A DNA stretch of 64,000 bases from Bog-756 sp963745955 (GCA_963745955.1 CAVUZI010000013.1:19936-83935), one strand, 5' to 3'. Counted from the first letter of the stretch, positions 8,921 through 18,949 are shown. Notes: generated from the sequence alone by a model not told the origin. Made by a program: numbers and translations.

Positions 8921-10340
8921 GTGACGGCGACCTTCGCCATCGGTGCGCTGGCCCTGTCCACGATCATGGCCGGGATCACGTACTTCACCGCCAGACAGAG
9001 CTTCCTCAACGAACGACAGACGACCGACCAGCGCCAGGCGTTCGCCAACGCCTCACTGATCCAGAATTCGTTGCGTTCGCCGGGCATCAACGTCGACCAG
9101 CTGCTCGAGCAGGCGGACACGCTGCCCGGGCTCGCGTTCGGTGCTGCGCAGCCGCGGTCAGTGGTACGCCACATCGATCTCGGTGGGGAAGAGCGCCATT
9201 CCCGACCAGGAGCGCACGCTGGTGCTGTCGGGAACACCGGCCTGGCAGCTCTTCTCGATCAGCGGCACGCCCCAGCTGGTCATCGGCGTGCCGCTGCCCG
9301 ACGTGCACGCCGCCTACTACGAGGTCTTCTCCCTGGCCGAGCTCGAAGGCACGTTGCGCGCCCTGGCCTTCGCCCTGGCCGCCGCCGCCCTGGTCACCAC
9401 CCTGGCCGGTGCCGCGCTCGGCCGATGGGCCAGCGGACGCGCCCTTCGCCCCCTGGCCGGGGTGACCGAGGCCGCCGTGGCCATCGCCGGTGGCCAGCTG
9501 GACACCCGGGTCGAGGCCGGTGACGACGTCGACCTCCAGGAGCTGGCCTCCGCCTTCAACCAGATGACCGCCAACCTGCAGGACCGGATCGAGCGGGAGG
9601 CCCGGTTCACCTCCGACGTCAGCCACGAGCTCCGCTCTCCGCTGACCACGATCTCGGCCACGGTGAGCGTGCTCGAGGCCCACCGGAACGAGCTGGGCCC
9701 GAGGGCCCGGAGCGCGCTGGACCTGCTCGACGGCGACCTCCAACGATTCAGGCGGATGGTCGACGACCTGTTGGAGATCTCCCGGTTCGACGCCGGTTCC
9801 GCCGAGCTCTCGCTCGACGAGGTCGACCCCGGGGAACTGGTCCGCCGGGCGGTGGCCGCCTCCGTCCCGAACGAGGAGGACGGGCGTCGTGGCCCGGTGG
9901 CCGTTCCGGTGGTGGTCTCCGCCGATGTCGATGGCCTGCGGCTCCGGGTGGACAAGCGTCGCTTCGAGCGGGTGATGGCCAACCTCTTCGACAACGCCGC
10001 GCTGTATGCCGGCGGTGTGACCCGGGTCCTCGTGGAACGTGATCCGCACGGTCCCGACGGCACCCAACCGCCGAGGTGCATCCGGGTCGTCGTGGAGGAC
10101 CACGGACCGGGGATACCCGAGCACGAACGCCACCATCTCTTCGAGCGCTTCTACCGGGGCGGCCGCGCCGGCCAGCGGGCCTCGAGCGAGGGCACCGGCC
10201 TCGGGCTGTCGCTGGTGGCCGAGCACGTGCGCCTCCACGGTGGTTCCGTGTGGATCGAGGACGCGCCGGGGGGCGGATCCCAGTTCATCGTGGAGCTGCC
10301 GTTCGCCTCGGACGATGCTCCGTGGGGACGGGCTTCGTGA
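8921..10340 (+). CDS. mtrB: Sensor histidine kinase, MtrB-like (apparent frameshift)
   Basis: This membrane kinase is the likely partner of the preceding response regulator. It has a first membrane segment (FAIGALALSTIMAGITYF), an extracytoplasmic domain, a second membrane segment (FALAAAALVTTLAGAAL), HAMP, a dimerisation helix with the phospho-His in SDVSHELRSPLTT, and an ATPase domain with NLFDNA, DHGPGIP and GTGLGLSL. One extra base in CCCGGGCTCG near 9127 breaks the frame inside the extracytoplasmic domain. The true start is unclear: GTG 8921 is the first in frame, but homologous N-termini extend further, and a GTG at 8784 in another frame might be the start if there is a second indel. 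The stop overlaps the next gene. Confidence 0.85.
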
Positions 10341-10941
10341 GCCGTCGGGTCGTCCGGGGTCGTGGCCGGCGCTGCTCATCCTGGTGGCCGTCGGGACATC
10401 GGCGTGCGGTATCCCGACGAACGGGACGCCGACCGCCATCGCCAAGGCGGACGTGCCCTTCCACCTGCTCAGCCCGGTCACCTCGACCACCGTGCACCCC
10501 GTCGTCCGGGCCCCGGTGACGGTGCCGGCCACCATCTACCTGGTGGAACACGCCCAGCACGTCTACGCCGTGTCCCGCAACATACCCGTCCCGGCCACCC
10601 TCAGCGAGATCCTCGGCGCCCTGCTCGAAGGGCCCACCGCCGCCGAATCGGAGCTCGGCCTCCAGAGCTTCCTGTCCGGGACCACCACCAGGGTCAGGGC
10701 CACCGTGTCCGGCGGCATCGCCACCGTCGACTTCTTCTCCGCCAATCCGGTCCAGGTGGTCGGGCCCGACCAGACCCTGGCCATCGCCCAGGTGGTCTTC
10801 ACCGCCACCGAGCAGCCCGGGGTGACCGGCGTCGTCTTCAAGATCGACAACCGGCCCATCGACGTCCCGACGGCCAGCGGTGCCGAGGTGCCCGGGCCGG
10901 TGAAGCGCTCCTCGTATCAGCCGCAGGCCCCCCTGCCCTGA
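10337..10941 (+). CDS. LpqB-like lipoprotein with GerMN domain (apparent frameshift near the start)
   Basis: The GTG at 10337 overlaps the kinase stop by 4 bases (GTGA). The first ten residues (VSRRVVRGRG) lie in one frame; then, after a one-base loss near 10360, the frame gives a signal segment WPALLILVAVGTSAC ending in a lipobox Cys. A GerMN-type domain follows (about residues 60-180; LSEILGALLEGPTAAE, ATVDFF, AIAQVVFTATEQP). In LpqB of mycobacteria a large propeller follows the GerMN part; here the protein stops after GerMN, giving about 200 residues. The third place in an mtrA-mtrB cluster suggests that it modulates the kinase at the outer face of the membrane. Confidence 0.75.
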
Positions 10942-10954
10942 TCGAAGCCGACGC

Positions 10955-11356
10955 TCAGGACGCGCCGGGCTCCATCCATTCGATCCGGGGGGCATCGAGC
11001 CAGAGGTGCTCGAGGTCGTAGAACTGACGGGCCTCGTCCAAGAACACGTGCACGAGGAAGTCGCCGTAGTCCATCAGCACCCAGCGGGCGTCGTCGAGTC
11101 CCTCCACCCGGACCGGCGGGCGCCCGTCCGAGGCCTTCACCCGGAGTTCCACCTCGTCGACGATCGACCGGACCTGGCGGACATTGCGTCCGCTGGTGAT
11201 CACGAACGCGTCGGTGAGCCCGAGAAGCTCGCCCATGGCCAGGACGGCGGTGTCCTCACCGGACTTGGCGTCGGCGGCACGGGCCGCCACGATGCATGCT
11301 CCGGACACAGGTTGCTCATCGTCGGCGACGACCGGCGTGGCACTGATTGACGTCAA
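10955..11356 (-). CDS. rsfS: Ribosome silencing factor RsfS
   Basis: RsfS (YbeB/Iojap family) binds ribosomal protein L14 and blocks subunit joining when nutrients are short. The 133-residue product shows GLTDAFVITSGRNVRQVRSIVDE and DYGDFLVHVFLDEARQFYDLEHLW in family order. The start is taken as TTG 11356: AAGGAGG stands 6 bases upstream, and the TTGA overlaps the stop of the upstream gene, which suggests translational coupling. It is the last gene of the LLM oxidoreductase-nadD-membrane protein-rsfS set; nadD-rsfS linkage is general in bacteria. Confidence 0.93.
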   Translation of the reverse strand: MTSISATPVVADDEQPVSGACIVAARAADAKSGEDTAVLAMGELLGLTDAFVITSGRNVRQVRSIVDEVELRVKASDGRPPVRVEGLDDARWVLMDYGDFLVHVFLDEARQFYDLEHLWLDAPRIEWMEPGAS

Positions 11357-11835
11357 CGGTGACCTCCTTGTGGCGCCAGCGCGCCGAGGGTCTCGGTGGA
11401 TTCGGTGGCAAGAACGGCGTGGTGAACGACGGGCGGCGACGAGACGAGCGCCGGCGGCGGGGTCACCACCAAGAGACTGGGCGAGCGGTCGCGGGCCACG
11501 GCCACGATCACCAAGGTGACGGCCGTGCACACTGCGATCAACACGGCACAGCCTATCGAGATTCGGCGGCGGCGCTTGCGGGCGGCACGCAACTGCCGGC
11601 GGCCTTCGGTCCTCGGGTCCGCTCGACGATCGGGTTCAGGCTCTGTCCCGGGCTCGGGAGCTTCCCGCTCGTCGACCGGCACCGGAGGTTCGTTGCCCCC
11701 CAGGGACTCGCTCGCCGGCCTGCTCCCCACCGCCGCCGGGGCACCCGGGGGGCTCGGGGGGACGGTCTGGCGCCCGGGGTACGGGCGGAATGACTGTGCG
11801 GTGCCCGAATTCCTTGGCGTCATCCCCACGGTCAT
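11353..11835 (-). CDS. Small single-pass membrane protein between nadD and rsfS
   Basis: The 160-residue protein has a Pro/Glu-rich cytoplasmic half, a basic cluster (RAARKRRRR), one membrane segment (ISIGCAVLIAVCTAVTLVIV, about residues 92-112), and a short outside tail. The ATG at 11835 overlaps the nadD stop (ATGA), and its own stop overlaps the rsfS start (TTGA), so it is translationally coupled on both sides. No catalytic domain is visible. In some actinomycetes a LytR-CpsA-Psr-type protein occupies the gap between nadD and rsfS; this could be a short relative of only the anchor region, but I see no sequence proof. Confidence 0.75.
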   Translation of the reverse strand: MTVGMTPRNSGTAQSFRPYPGRQTVPPSPPGAPAAVGSRPASESLGGNEPPVPVDEREAPEPGTEPEPDRRADPRTEGRRQLRAARKRRRRISIGCAVLIAVCTAVTLVIVAVARDRSPSLLVVTPPPALVSSPPVVHHAVLATESTETLGALAPQGGHR

Positions 11836-12431
11836 CTCCTCGTAGCGTACAGACCCCGCTGCTCAATGCAACGGATTACCGCGTCCGGGACCAGTCCGTC
11901 CACCGGCAGCCCCGCCTCGAGCCGTTCCCGCAGCTCGGTGCTCGAGACATCGAAGGGCGCCACCGGCACGGTGACGGCCCGCCAGCCCGGGGGGAGGAGG
12001 ACCGGTGGGGCTCCGGGCCGGCCGACGACGGCCAGGGTGACCAGGTGGCGGAGGGTGGGCTCGTCCTTCCAGGTGGTCAGTCCGGCCACCACGTCCGACC
12101 CCACCACCAGGACCAGCTCGGCGGCGGGCAGCTCCCGCTGCAGTTGCCGGACGGTGTCGATCGTGTAGGTCGGGCCTCCCCGGTCGATCTCCATCCGACA
12201 GGGATCGAGGCCCGGCCACCCGCCGGCGGCCGCCTCGACCATGGCGAACCGGTCCTCGGCCGGAGTCAGCGTCCGTTGGCCCCCCTTCTGCCAGGGCTGG
12301 TTGGCCACCATCAAGAGCATCCGGTCGAGCCCGAGGGCCGTGCGCACTGCCTCCGCCACTTCGAGATGCGCGGTGTGCACCGGGTCGAAGGTCCCCCCGA
12401 ATATCCCGATCCGGGCAGCCGGCTCCCCCAC
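11832..12431 (-). CDS. nadD: Nicotinate-nucleotide adenylyltransferase
   Basis: NadD joins nicotinate mononucleotide to AMP in NAD synthesis. The 199-residue product has the nucleotidyltransferase signature GIFGGTFDPVHTAHL at residues 9-23 and the C-terminal DVSSTELRERL, corresponding to the ISST-R motif. The GTG start at 12431 is 2 bases after the repaired stop of the oxidoreductase gene. The frame is intact. Downstream it overlaps the small membrane protein gene by 4 bases. Confidence 0.95.
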   Translation of the reverse strand: MGEPAARIGIFGGTFDPVHTAHLEVAEAVRTALGLDRMLLMVANQPWQKGGQRTLTPAEDRFAMVEAAAGGWPGLDPCRMEIDRGGPTYTIDTVRQLQRELPAAELVLVVGSDVVAGLTTWKDEPTLRHLVTLAVVGRPGAPPVLLPPGWRAVTVPVAPFDVSSTELRERLEAGLPVDGLVPDAVIRCIEQRGLYATRR

Positions 12432-12433
12432 CG

Positions 12434-13364
12434 CTAGGTCCCGGACAGTGCGGCCACCACCGGTGCGAACGCTTCCATCTCCGCCTCATGCACCACGAGG
12501 TAGGAGAAGCCGAACCGCTCCCGCCGCTGCCCGCAGCAACTCGGCGATCTGGTCGGTGGACCCGATCATGGCGATCGGAGACCCTTCGACCTGCTCGGTC
12601 GTCAGGGAGAGCATGGCGGCCAGTTGGGCCACGGCCTCCTCTCGGTTGGGCACGATCTGCACGAGGAAGGTGAGGCACTGCAGCTCGAGGTCGTCGAACC
12701 GCTCGCCGGCCGCCTGCCGGATCCACTCGATCCGCTGGTCGTAGTACTCGGCCGAGGTCGTCTCGAGGACCTCGGGGCCGATGTAGCCGGCGGCCAGGCT
12801 CGGGTTCACCCCGACGATGTCGGCCTCCCGGGCGGCGATACCGAGGACCCGCCGGCCGCCGCCGCCGATGATGATGGGCGGATGGGGGCGCTGCACCGGG
12901 GTCGGCGCGCCGACCGCGCCGGCGACCTGGTAGTGCTGGCCGGAGAAGGTGGCCTCGCCCGCCGACCAGAGAGACTTCATCACCGTCAGGCTCTCGGCCA
13001 TGCGGGAGATCCGGGTGCCGGCTGCGTCCTCCTCGAGGCCCGACTGCTCGTAGTCGGTGGTCATCCAGCCCGCGCCCAGCCCGAACTCGACCCGGCCGCC
13101 TGAGAAGAGGTCGAGCGTGGCGATCTCCTTGGCCAGCACGACCGGGTGCCGATAGTCGTTCCCGAACACGAGGGAGCCGACCCGGAGGGCGGCGGTCGCC
13201 TCGGCGGCCACGGTCAGGGCCACCAGCGGCCCGAACTGGTCCTCGAAGTGATCGGGGATGAACAGCGTCGAGTACCCGAGATCTTCGATCTTCCGGGCCG
13301 TGGCCCGCCATGCGGCACCGGTTTCGGCCTTGGACAGCTGGACTCCGAATCGAAAGGGATGCAT
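12434..13364 (-). CDS. LLM-class F420-dependent oxidoreductase (apparent frameshift near the end)
   Basis: Luciferase-like F420-dependent enzymes are cytoplasmic TIM barrels that use the deazaflavin F420, a cofactor common in actinomycetes. The sequence shows MHPFRFGVQLSKAETG, LGYSTLFIPDHFEDQFGPL, GRVEFGLGAGWMTTDYEQ and PHPPIIIGGGGRRVL, closest to the TIGR03621 group. One extra G near 12528 shifts the last 30 codons; the repaired C-terminus reads ERFGFSYLVVHE and ends at the TAG 12434, 2 bases before nadD. The substrate cannot be told from the sequence. Confidence 0.85.
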
Positions 13365-13396
13365 GTTCCGAGCCTACGTCCGAAGGCTTTACGCTG

Positions 13397-14761
13397 GTGG
13401 CGTGGCCCCCCGAACCCGTACCCGCCTCGTGGACTCCCGACACCTGGAGGTCGAGGCCGGCCGCGCAACAACCGGTGTGGCCCGACGAGGCCGAGCTCAA
13501 GCGGGTCCACGCCCGTCTGAGCAGTCTGCCCCCGCTGGTCTTCGCCGGCGAGGCCCGGCACCTGACCCGTGCCCTCGGAGAGGCGGCCGATGGTCGGGCC
13601 TTCCTGTTGCAGGCGGGCGACTGCGCCGAGTCGTTCACCGAGTTCAGCGCCGACTCCATCAGGGACAAGCTGAAGGTCATCCTCCAGATGGCCGTTGTCC
13701 TCACCTACGGCGCCGGGGTGCCGGTGGTCAAGGTGGGCCGGATCGCCGGGCAGTTCGCCAAGCCCCGGAGCTCCCCCACCGAGACGGTCGGCGACCAGGT
13801 CATCGACTCCTTCCGCGGGCACATGGTCAACGACGACCTGCCCGAGCGCGCCGCACGCATCCCTGATCCGGCCCGACTGGTGGCCGCCTACCACCAGTCG
13901 GTCTCCACGCTCAACCTGCTCCGGGCCTTCACCAAGGGTGGCTTCGCCGATCTGAGCCAGGTCCATGCGTGGAACCAGCAATTCGTGGCCTCCTCCACCG
14001 AGGGGCAGCAGTTCGAGGACATCGCCGTGGGCATCGACCGGGCGCTCCGGTTCATGGCCGCCTGCGGCATCAACCTCACCGCCGAGGACAGCCTGCACGA
14101 GGTCGACTTCTGGACCAGTCACGAGGCGCTCATCCTCGACTACGAGGAGGCCCTGACCCGACGCGACTCGCTCACCGAGGAGTGGTACGACTGCTCGGCC
14201 CACATGCTGTGGGTGGGCGAACGCACCCGTCAGTTGTCGGGTGCCCACTGCGAGTTCCTGTCGGGCATCTGCAACCCGATCGGGTCGAAGATCGGTCCGG
14301 ATGCCCGCCCCGACGAGGTGGTCGCCCTGTGCGAGCGCCTCAATCCGGAACGGGTACCGGGGCGGCTCACCCTGATCACGAGGCTGGGCGTCGACGCCAT
14401 CGATTCGGGCCTTCCGCCGCTGCTGCGTGCCGTCAGGGACGAGGGGCACCCGGTGGTGTGGGTCTGCGATCCCATGCACGGCAACACCTTCACCGCCGAC
14501 GGCGGCCAGAAGACCAGGAGATTCGACGACATCATCGGTGAGCTCAAGGGGTTCTTCCGGGCCCACCGCGAGGTCGGGACCTGGCCCGGCGGCGTGCACG
14601 TGGAGCTCACCGGCGACGACGTGACCGAGTGCCTCGGAGGGGTGGAGGACATCGTGGAGGCCGAGCTGCACCAGCGGTACACGACCACCTGCGATCCACG
14701 GCTCAACGCCCGCCAGTCCCTCGACCTGGCCTTTGCCGTCGCCGAGCTGCTGCGAGGCTGA
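13397..14761 (+). CDS. aroG: 3-deoxy-7-phosphoheptulonate synthase, class II
   Basis: Class II DAHP synthase condenses phosphoenolpyruvate and erythrose 4-phosphate, the first step of the shikimate pathway. The 454-residue product is standard for the plant/actinobacterial class. Family blocks are LLQAGDCAESF, VPVVKVGRIAGQFAKPRS, the Cys/His metal region around WVCDPMHGNT, and HVELTGDDVTEC. The start is the GTG at 13397; it is divergent from the oxidoreductase gene with only 32 bp between them, so both promoters must overlap there. The last residues AVAELLRG and the stop lie in the first copy of a 32-bp tandem repeat. Confidence 0.93.
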   Translation: MAWPPEPVPASWTPDTWRSRPAAQQPVWPDEAELKRVHARLSSLPPLVFAGEARHLTRALGEAADGRAFLLQAGDCAESFTEFSADSIRDKLKVILQMAVVLTYGAGVPVVKVGRIAGQFAKPRSSPTETVGDQVIDSFRGHMVNDDLPERAARIPDPARLVAAYHQSVSTLNLLRAFTKGGFADLSQVHAWNQQFVASSTEGQQFEDIAVGIDRALRFMAACGINLTAEDSLHEVDFWTSHEALILDYEEALTRRDSLTEEWYDCSAHMLWVGERTRQLSGAHCEFLSGICNPIGSKIGPDARPDEVVALCERLNPERVPGRLTLITRLGVDAIDSGLPPLLRAVRDEGHPVVWVCDPMHGNTFTADGGQKTRRFDDIIGELKGFFRAHREVGTWPGGVHVELTGDDVTECLGGVEDIVEAELHQRYTTTCDPRLNARQSLDLAFAVAELLRG

Positions 14762-14833
14762 CCAGGGTCGTCGCCGAGCTGCTGCGAGGCTGACCAGGGT
14801 CGTCGCCGAGCTGCTGCGAGGCTGACCAGGGTC
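14738..14833 (+). repeat. 32-bp direct repeat, three copies, spanning the aroG stop codon
   Basis: GTCGCCGAGCTGCTGCGAGG recurs at 14738, 14770 and 14802 with an exact 32-bp period; each copy runs through GCTGACCAGG. The first copy encodes the last residues and TGA of the DAHP synthase gene; the other two lie after the stop. Identity between copies looks complete, so the duplication is recent, or it is an assembly artefact. Confidence 0.9.
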
Positions 14834-14982
14834 GTTGACCGCTCGGCGTTGACCGGCGAGAATGGCGTCGCCCAGGTGAGCTGGCGAAATGGCAGGGCCG
14901 TTGTCGAGCGGTGCCGCCGAACCGGGCCCCGGGAGCGCCACGCATCCGATTGCACGCATCCAATTGATGGAGATTGTTCACC

Positions 14983-16606
14983 ATGCCGTTACCGCGTCAC
15001 CGGAGCCATGCCACGCGACGGACGAGGGGGCGCACCGCGCGCCGCGCTGGTGGGGCACGGTGGCGGCCCTGGCGCTGCGTGGTCGGACTGCTCGGATCGG
15101 TGGCCGTCGTCGGGCCCGACACCCCGGTCGCCGCGGCCGACCACGGCCAAGACGGTGTCCGCCTACTGGCTGGTGGCCTCCGACGGCGGCGTGTTCTCCT
15201 TCGGCGGCGCCGGATTCTACGGTTCCACCGGCAATATCCATCTCAACAAGCCGGTCGTGGGCATGGCCGGGACCCCCAACAGCCAGGGGTACTGGCTGGT
15301 GGCCTCGGACGGCGGCATCTTCGCCTTCGGCAACGCCGGATTCTACGGATCCACCGGCGGCATCGTGCTCAACAAACCGGTCGTCGGCATGGCCGCCACC
15401 CCGGACGGGGGCGGGTACTGGCTGGTGGCCTCGGACGGCGGCATCTTCGCCTTCGGCGACGCCGGGTTCTACGGATCGATGGGCGGCCATCGCCTCAACA
15501 AGCCCGTCGTGGGCATGGCGGCCACCCCGGACGGCAAGGGCTACTGGCTGGTGGCCTCGGACGGCGGCATCTTCTCCTTCGGTGACGCCGCCTTCTACGG
15601 GTCGACCGGGAACCTCACCCTGAACAAGCCCATCGTCGGGATGACGGCGGCACCCAACGGGCACGGCTACTGGTTCACCGCATCGGACGGCGGCGTCTTC
15701 GCCTTCGGCGACGCCCCCTTCTACGGCTCGCTCGGCAATGTGCCCCAGAGCCGGCCCATCGTGGCCATCACCGCCGACCACTCGGGCAACGGGTACTGGT
15801 TCACCAACACCAACGGGGCGGTGACCGCCTTCGGCGGGGCCATCTACTGGGGCTCGGCCCCCCAGGTCCTCAACAATCCGGTGGTGGGGATGGCCGACGC
15901 CGATGCCAACGGCAGATTCTCGGGCTCGTCCTACCCGGCCGGCAGCTACGGGTACGACATCTCCAACTTCCAGTGCGGGAACCTGCCGCCCTCGCCCCAC
16001 ACCATCGGGCTGGTCCAGGTGGTGGGCGATTCGTACGGCAGCACCAACAACTGCCTCGGAGCCGAGGCGGACTGGGCCGGTGGGGGGCTCAATCTCTACA
16101 TCTACCTGACCTACGGCCAGGCCACGAGCAGCGCCGACCCGGCCTGCCAGGCGACGGCCTCCCCGTCAGCTTGCAACTTCGGATTCGGCGCCGCCCTGAA
16201 CGCCTTCGCCAAGGCCACCGCAGCCGGGGTCAACACCTCGGTGGGCTGGTGGCTCGACGTCGAGCCCGACACACCGGGGGTCCCGCAGTGGTCGTCCAAC
16301 CTCGGAGCCAACGCCGCCCTGGTCAAGGGGGCCATCGACGGGCTGCACTACGAGGGCCTCAACGGGGTGGGCATCTATGCCAGCCCCGGCGACTGGACGG
16401 GCATCGTGGGAACCGACTACTCCCCGGCGGTGCCCTACTGGGCGGCCGACTGGGGCATCAACCCGGCCGCCACCTGCAGAAACGTCCATTCGCTCTACGC
16501 CGGGCTGCCCCGGGGCCCGGTCCAGATCGTGCAGTACAGCTCACCGAGCTCCCCCTACCCGGCCGGCGGCATGAGCACGGCGTTCGACAACGACTACGGC
16601 TGCTGA
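14983..16606 (+). CDS. Secreted protein: 42-residue repeat domain plus GH25-like domain (apparent frameshift)
   Basis: From the ATG 14983 the N-terminus is basic, then has a signal segment (CVVGLLGSVAVVGPDT, ending VAAA). One extra base near 15140 shifts the frame; after it come five full 42-residue units of the type YWLVASDGGIFAFGDAGFYG and one degenerate unit (about residues 60-300), which could fold as a propeller. The last 220 residues start GYDISNFQCG and contain WWLDVEPDTP and YWAADWG, resembling GH25 lysozyme/DUF1906 TIM barrels with the Asp-x-Glu pair. A cell-wall hydrolase carried by a repeat domain is a reasonable inference. The same repeat occurs at 54.8-55.6 kb. Confidence 0.75.
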
Positions 16607-16658
16607 TCCCACCGTGCCGATGGGCGCGGGCCGGAGGTGGCATCGGCCGGCCGGGCGC

Positions 16659-17444
16659 CTACCAGGCGGGGGCGGGACGGGCGATGTCGTTGTAGCCGAG
16701 CAGCCGCCACCGGTCCTCGTCGATCTCCCAGGTGGTCATGGAGGCGTGCTCGGTCCGGAGCTGGAGCCGGGCTCCGGCGAGGCCTCCGGCCACCGGCAGC
16801 TTGGCCAGCAGCGATGCCTCGATCACCCCGGCATGGCAGGCCACCACCACCACCTGGCCGCGGTGGGTGCCGGCCAACGAGTCCAGGGTGCCCGCCACCC
16901 GATTGACGAAGCCGGTCCAGCTCTCGCCGCCCGGGGCGATCGGCTGCCCCGGGTCGTCGTCCCAGTCGAGGGTGCCGAACCTGGCGGTGAACTCGCTCCA
17001 GGTCAGTCCGTCGGCCTCTCCGGGGTGGAGCTCGCACAGGCCGCACTCGGTCACGACGTCGGGAGGGGCGTGTCCTCCGCCCGGCGGATCCGGCCCGGTC
17101 GCCGACCAGGGCCGGCGCCACCAGCTCGGCGGTCTCGATGGCCCGGGGCAGCACGCTGGCGTAGAGGACGTCGGCCCCGGCCAGCTCCCCGGTGGCCAGC
17201 AGGCGGTCGCGCAGCCCCTCGACCTGCCGGCGGCCCCTCGGGGTCAGCCCCTCGCATCCCAGTCGTCCGCCGCACACGCCCGACACGTTGCACACCGCCT
17301 CCCCGTGGCGGATCAGCACCACCCGGGTGGCCGTCGCCGGCTGGGCCGATATCGGTGCGGATGCCCGTCGGGCGGAGGGGTGACCGCGGCCACCGGATCG
17401 CCCGCTCCCGAGAGCCCGTCGAAACCTCCGGGCGGGCCGGTCAC
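16659..17444 (-). CDS. Histidine phosphatase family protein (apparent frameshifts)
   Basis: The core begins RVVLIRHGEAVCN, with the catalytic RHG, and continues with LTPRGRRQVEGLRDRL and the second half VVVVACHAGVIEASLLAKLP, matching phosphoglycerate-mutase-like phosphatases. A frameshift near 17090 separates the two halves. The likely start is a GTG at 17444 overlapping the VWA-gene stop by 4 bases, with another shift near 17350 before the RHG motif; alternatively translation starts at the Val just before LIRHG. The substrate is unknown. It is the last gene of the obgE-proB-proA-moxR-VWA series. Confidence 0.75.
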
Positions 17445-18934
17445 GCCAGCTCGCCGACGAACTGCTCGAGCTGGCGGAGGGTGCGGCACTCGACCACGTC
17501 GTCGCAGTGGATGGCGTACTCACCGACGATCGAGTCGCCCGAGTCCCAGTAGGCCCGGGGCTCCGGATTGAGCCAGTAGACGTGGCGGGCCCGGGCCTGG
17601 AGCTCCTTGACCACCCAGGCCTGGGAGGCGTGGTAGTTGTTGCGGGCGTCGCCGAGCAGCAGCACGCTGGTGCGCGGCGTGATCTCCTCGCCCCAGCGCT
17701 CCCAGAACACGGTGAGCGCGTGACCGTAGTCGGAGTGGCCGTCCACCCAGATCACGTCGGCCTCGGTGTTGATGCGGTGCACCGCATCGGCGGGATCGTC
17801 GGCACCCTCGAAGAACCGGCTGACCTCGTCGATCCCGTCGATGAACACGAAGCTGCGCACCTTGGAGAACTGGGTGCTGATGGCGTGGACCAGGTGGAGG
17901 GTGAAGCGGGCGAACGACGCCACCGAGCCGGAGATGTCGGCGATGACCACGATCTCGGGTTTGGACGGCCGCGGGTAGCGGAATTTGGGATCGACGGGGA
18001 CCCCACCGGTGGACAGGGAGTGGCGCATGGTGGAGCGGAAGTCCAGAGGTCCCTTGCGACCGTGGCGCCTCTTCCGGGCCAGCCGGACGGCCAGCTTGCG
18101 GGAGAGCGGCTGCAGCGACTTGCGCAGCGCCACCAGCTCGTCGCGGGTGGCGTGCATCACGTCGATGTCCTCGGGCAGCGGTTTGCGCAGCGACCGGGCC
18201 AGCGCCTCGCTGCCCCGATCGGCGACCAGGCGCCGCCTGATCTCGTTCTCGATCTCCTGGCGGAGCCGGTCGATACGGGACTGGTACTCGTCGCGCAGCA
18301 GCCGCTCCTCGAGCGAGGTGAGCGTGGCCATCGGGGCCCCGGGCTCGGGGGGCGAGTCGTCGTTGAGCGACGAGGTGGTGGCCCGGGCCGCATCCACCAG
18401 CCGGTCGAGAACCCGGTCGAGGTCGAGGTTCCGCAACGTCCGGTAGAGGTAGTAGGTCCCCCCGACCGGCCGACCCGCCTCCATCCCGGCATAGCGGGAC
18501 ACCGCCTGTCTGGCCACCGCGGCCACCATGGCGTCGTTGGCCCCGAGCAGCGCCTTGTAGAGCAGGTCGGCGAGCTCCTCGGGTGTCATGCCCTCCTGGC
18601 CGCCACCGCCACCGCCCCGACCCTGGCCCCGTCGGTTGCCCGAGCCGGTCATCCCGTCCGTCTCGAGCTCGGAGCCGGCGGCGGGGTCGTCGGACTCCTC
18701 GTCGATCCGGTACTCGGGGCCCCGCAGGGAGAAGTAGATCTCGAACGCCGTCTCGTACGCCCTCCAGTGGGACGACGACTTCACCAGGCTGGCCCCGAGC
18801 GTGTACTTGATCGCCTCCCGGTCCTCCATGGGGACGTGGGTGAGGGCCTCGGCCGCGTCGAGGTGCTCGGTGAGCGAGACGGGGATGCCCGCGGCCCGGA
18901 GCTCGGCGACGAAGCCGGTGAGGAGATCGAGCAC
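17441..18934 (-). CDS. VWA (CoxE-like) domain protein
   Basis: The 497-residue protein has an N-terminal helical part (VSLTEHLDAAEAL), a Gly-rich linker near residue 110, and a C-terminal von Willebrand A domain with the metal-site motif DISGS and a later GHSDYGHAL. Such proteins pair with MoxR-type AAA+ ATPases, and one lies immediately upstream (15 bp gap). Known pairs insert cofactors or remodel target enzymes; the client here is unknown. The start is a GTG at 18934. The frame is intact. Confidence 0.88.
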   Translation of the reverse strand: MLDLLTGFVAELRAAGIPVSLTEHLDAAEALTHVPMEDREAIKYTLGASLVKSSSHWRAYETAFEIYFSLRGPEYRIDEESDDPAAGSELETDGMTGSGNRRGQGRGGGGGGQEGMTPEELADLLYKALLGANDAMVAAVARQAVSRYAGMEAGRPVGGTYYLYRTLRNLDLDRVLDRLVDAARATTSSLNDDSPPEPGAPMATLTSLEERLLRDEYQSRIDRLRQEIENEIRRRLVADRGSEALARSLRKPLPEDIDVMHATRDELVALRKSLQPLSRKLAVRLARKRRHGRKGPLDFRSTMRHSLSTGGVPVDPKFRYPRPSKPEIVVIADISGSVASFARFTLHLVHAISTQFSKVRSFVFIDGIDEVSRFFEGADDPADAVHRINTEADVIWVDGHSDYGHALTVFWERWGEEITPRTSVLLLGDARNNYHASQAWVVKELQARARHVYWLNPEPRAYWDSGDSIVGEYAIHCDDVVECRTLRQLEQFVGELA

Positions 18935-18949
18935 GGCGCGACCGGTCGC

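Noticed and set aside
3071..14833. Short direct repeats at 3071 and 14738 as CRISPR arrays
   Set aside because: They are contiguous tandem repeats without unique spacers, within or next to coding sequence, and no cas genes are present.
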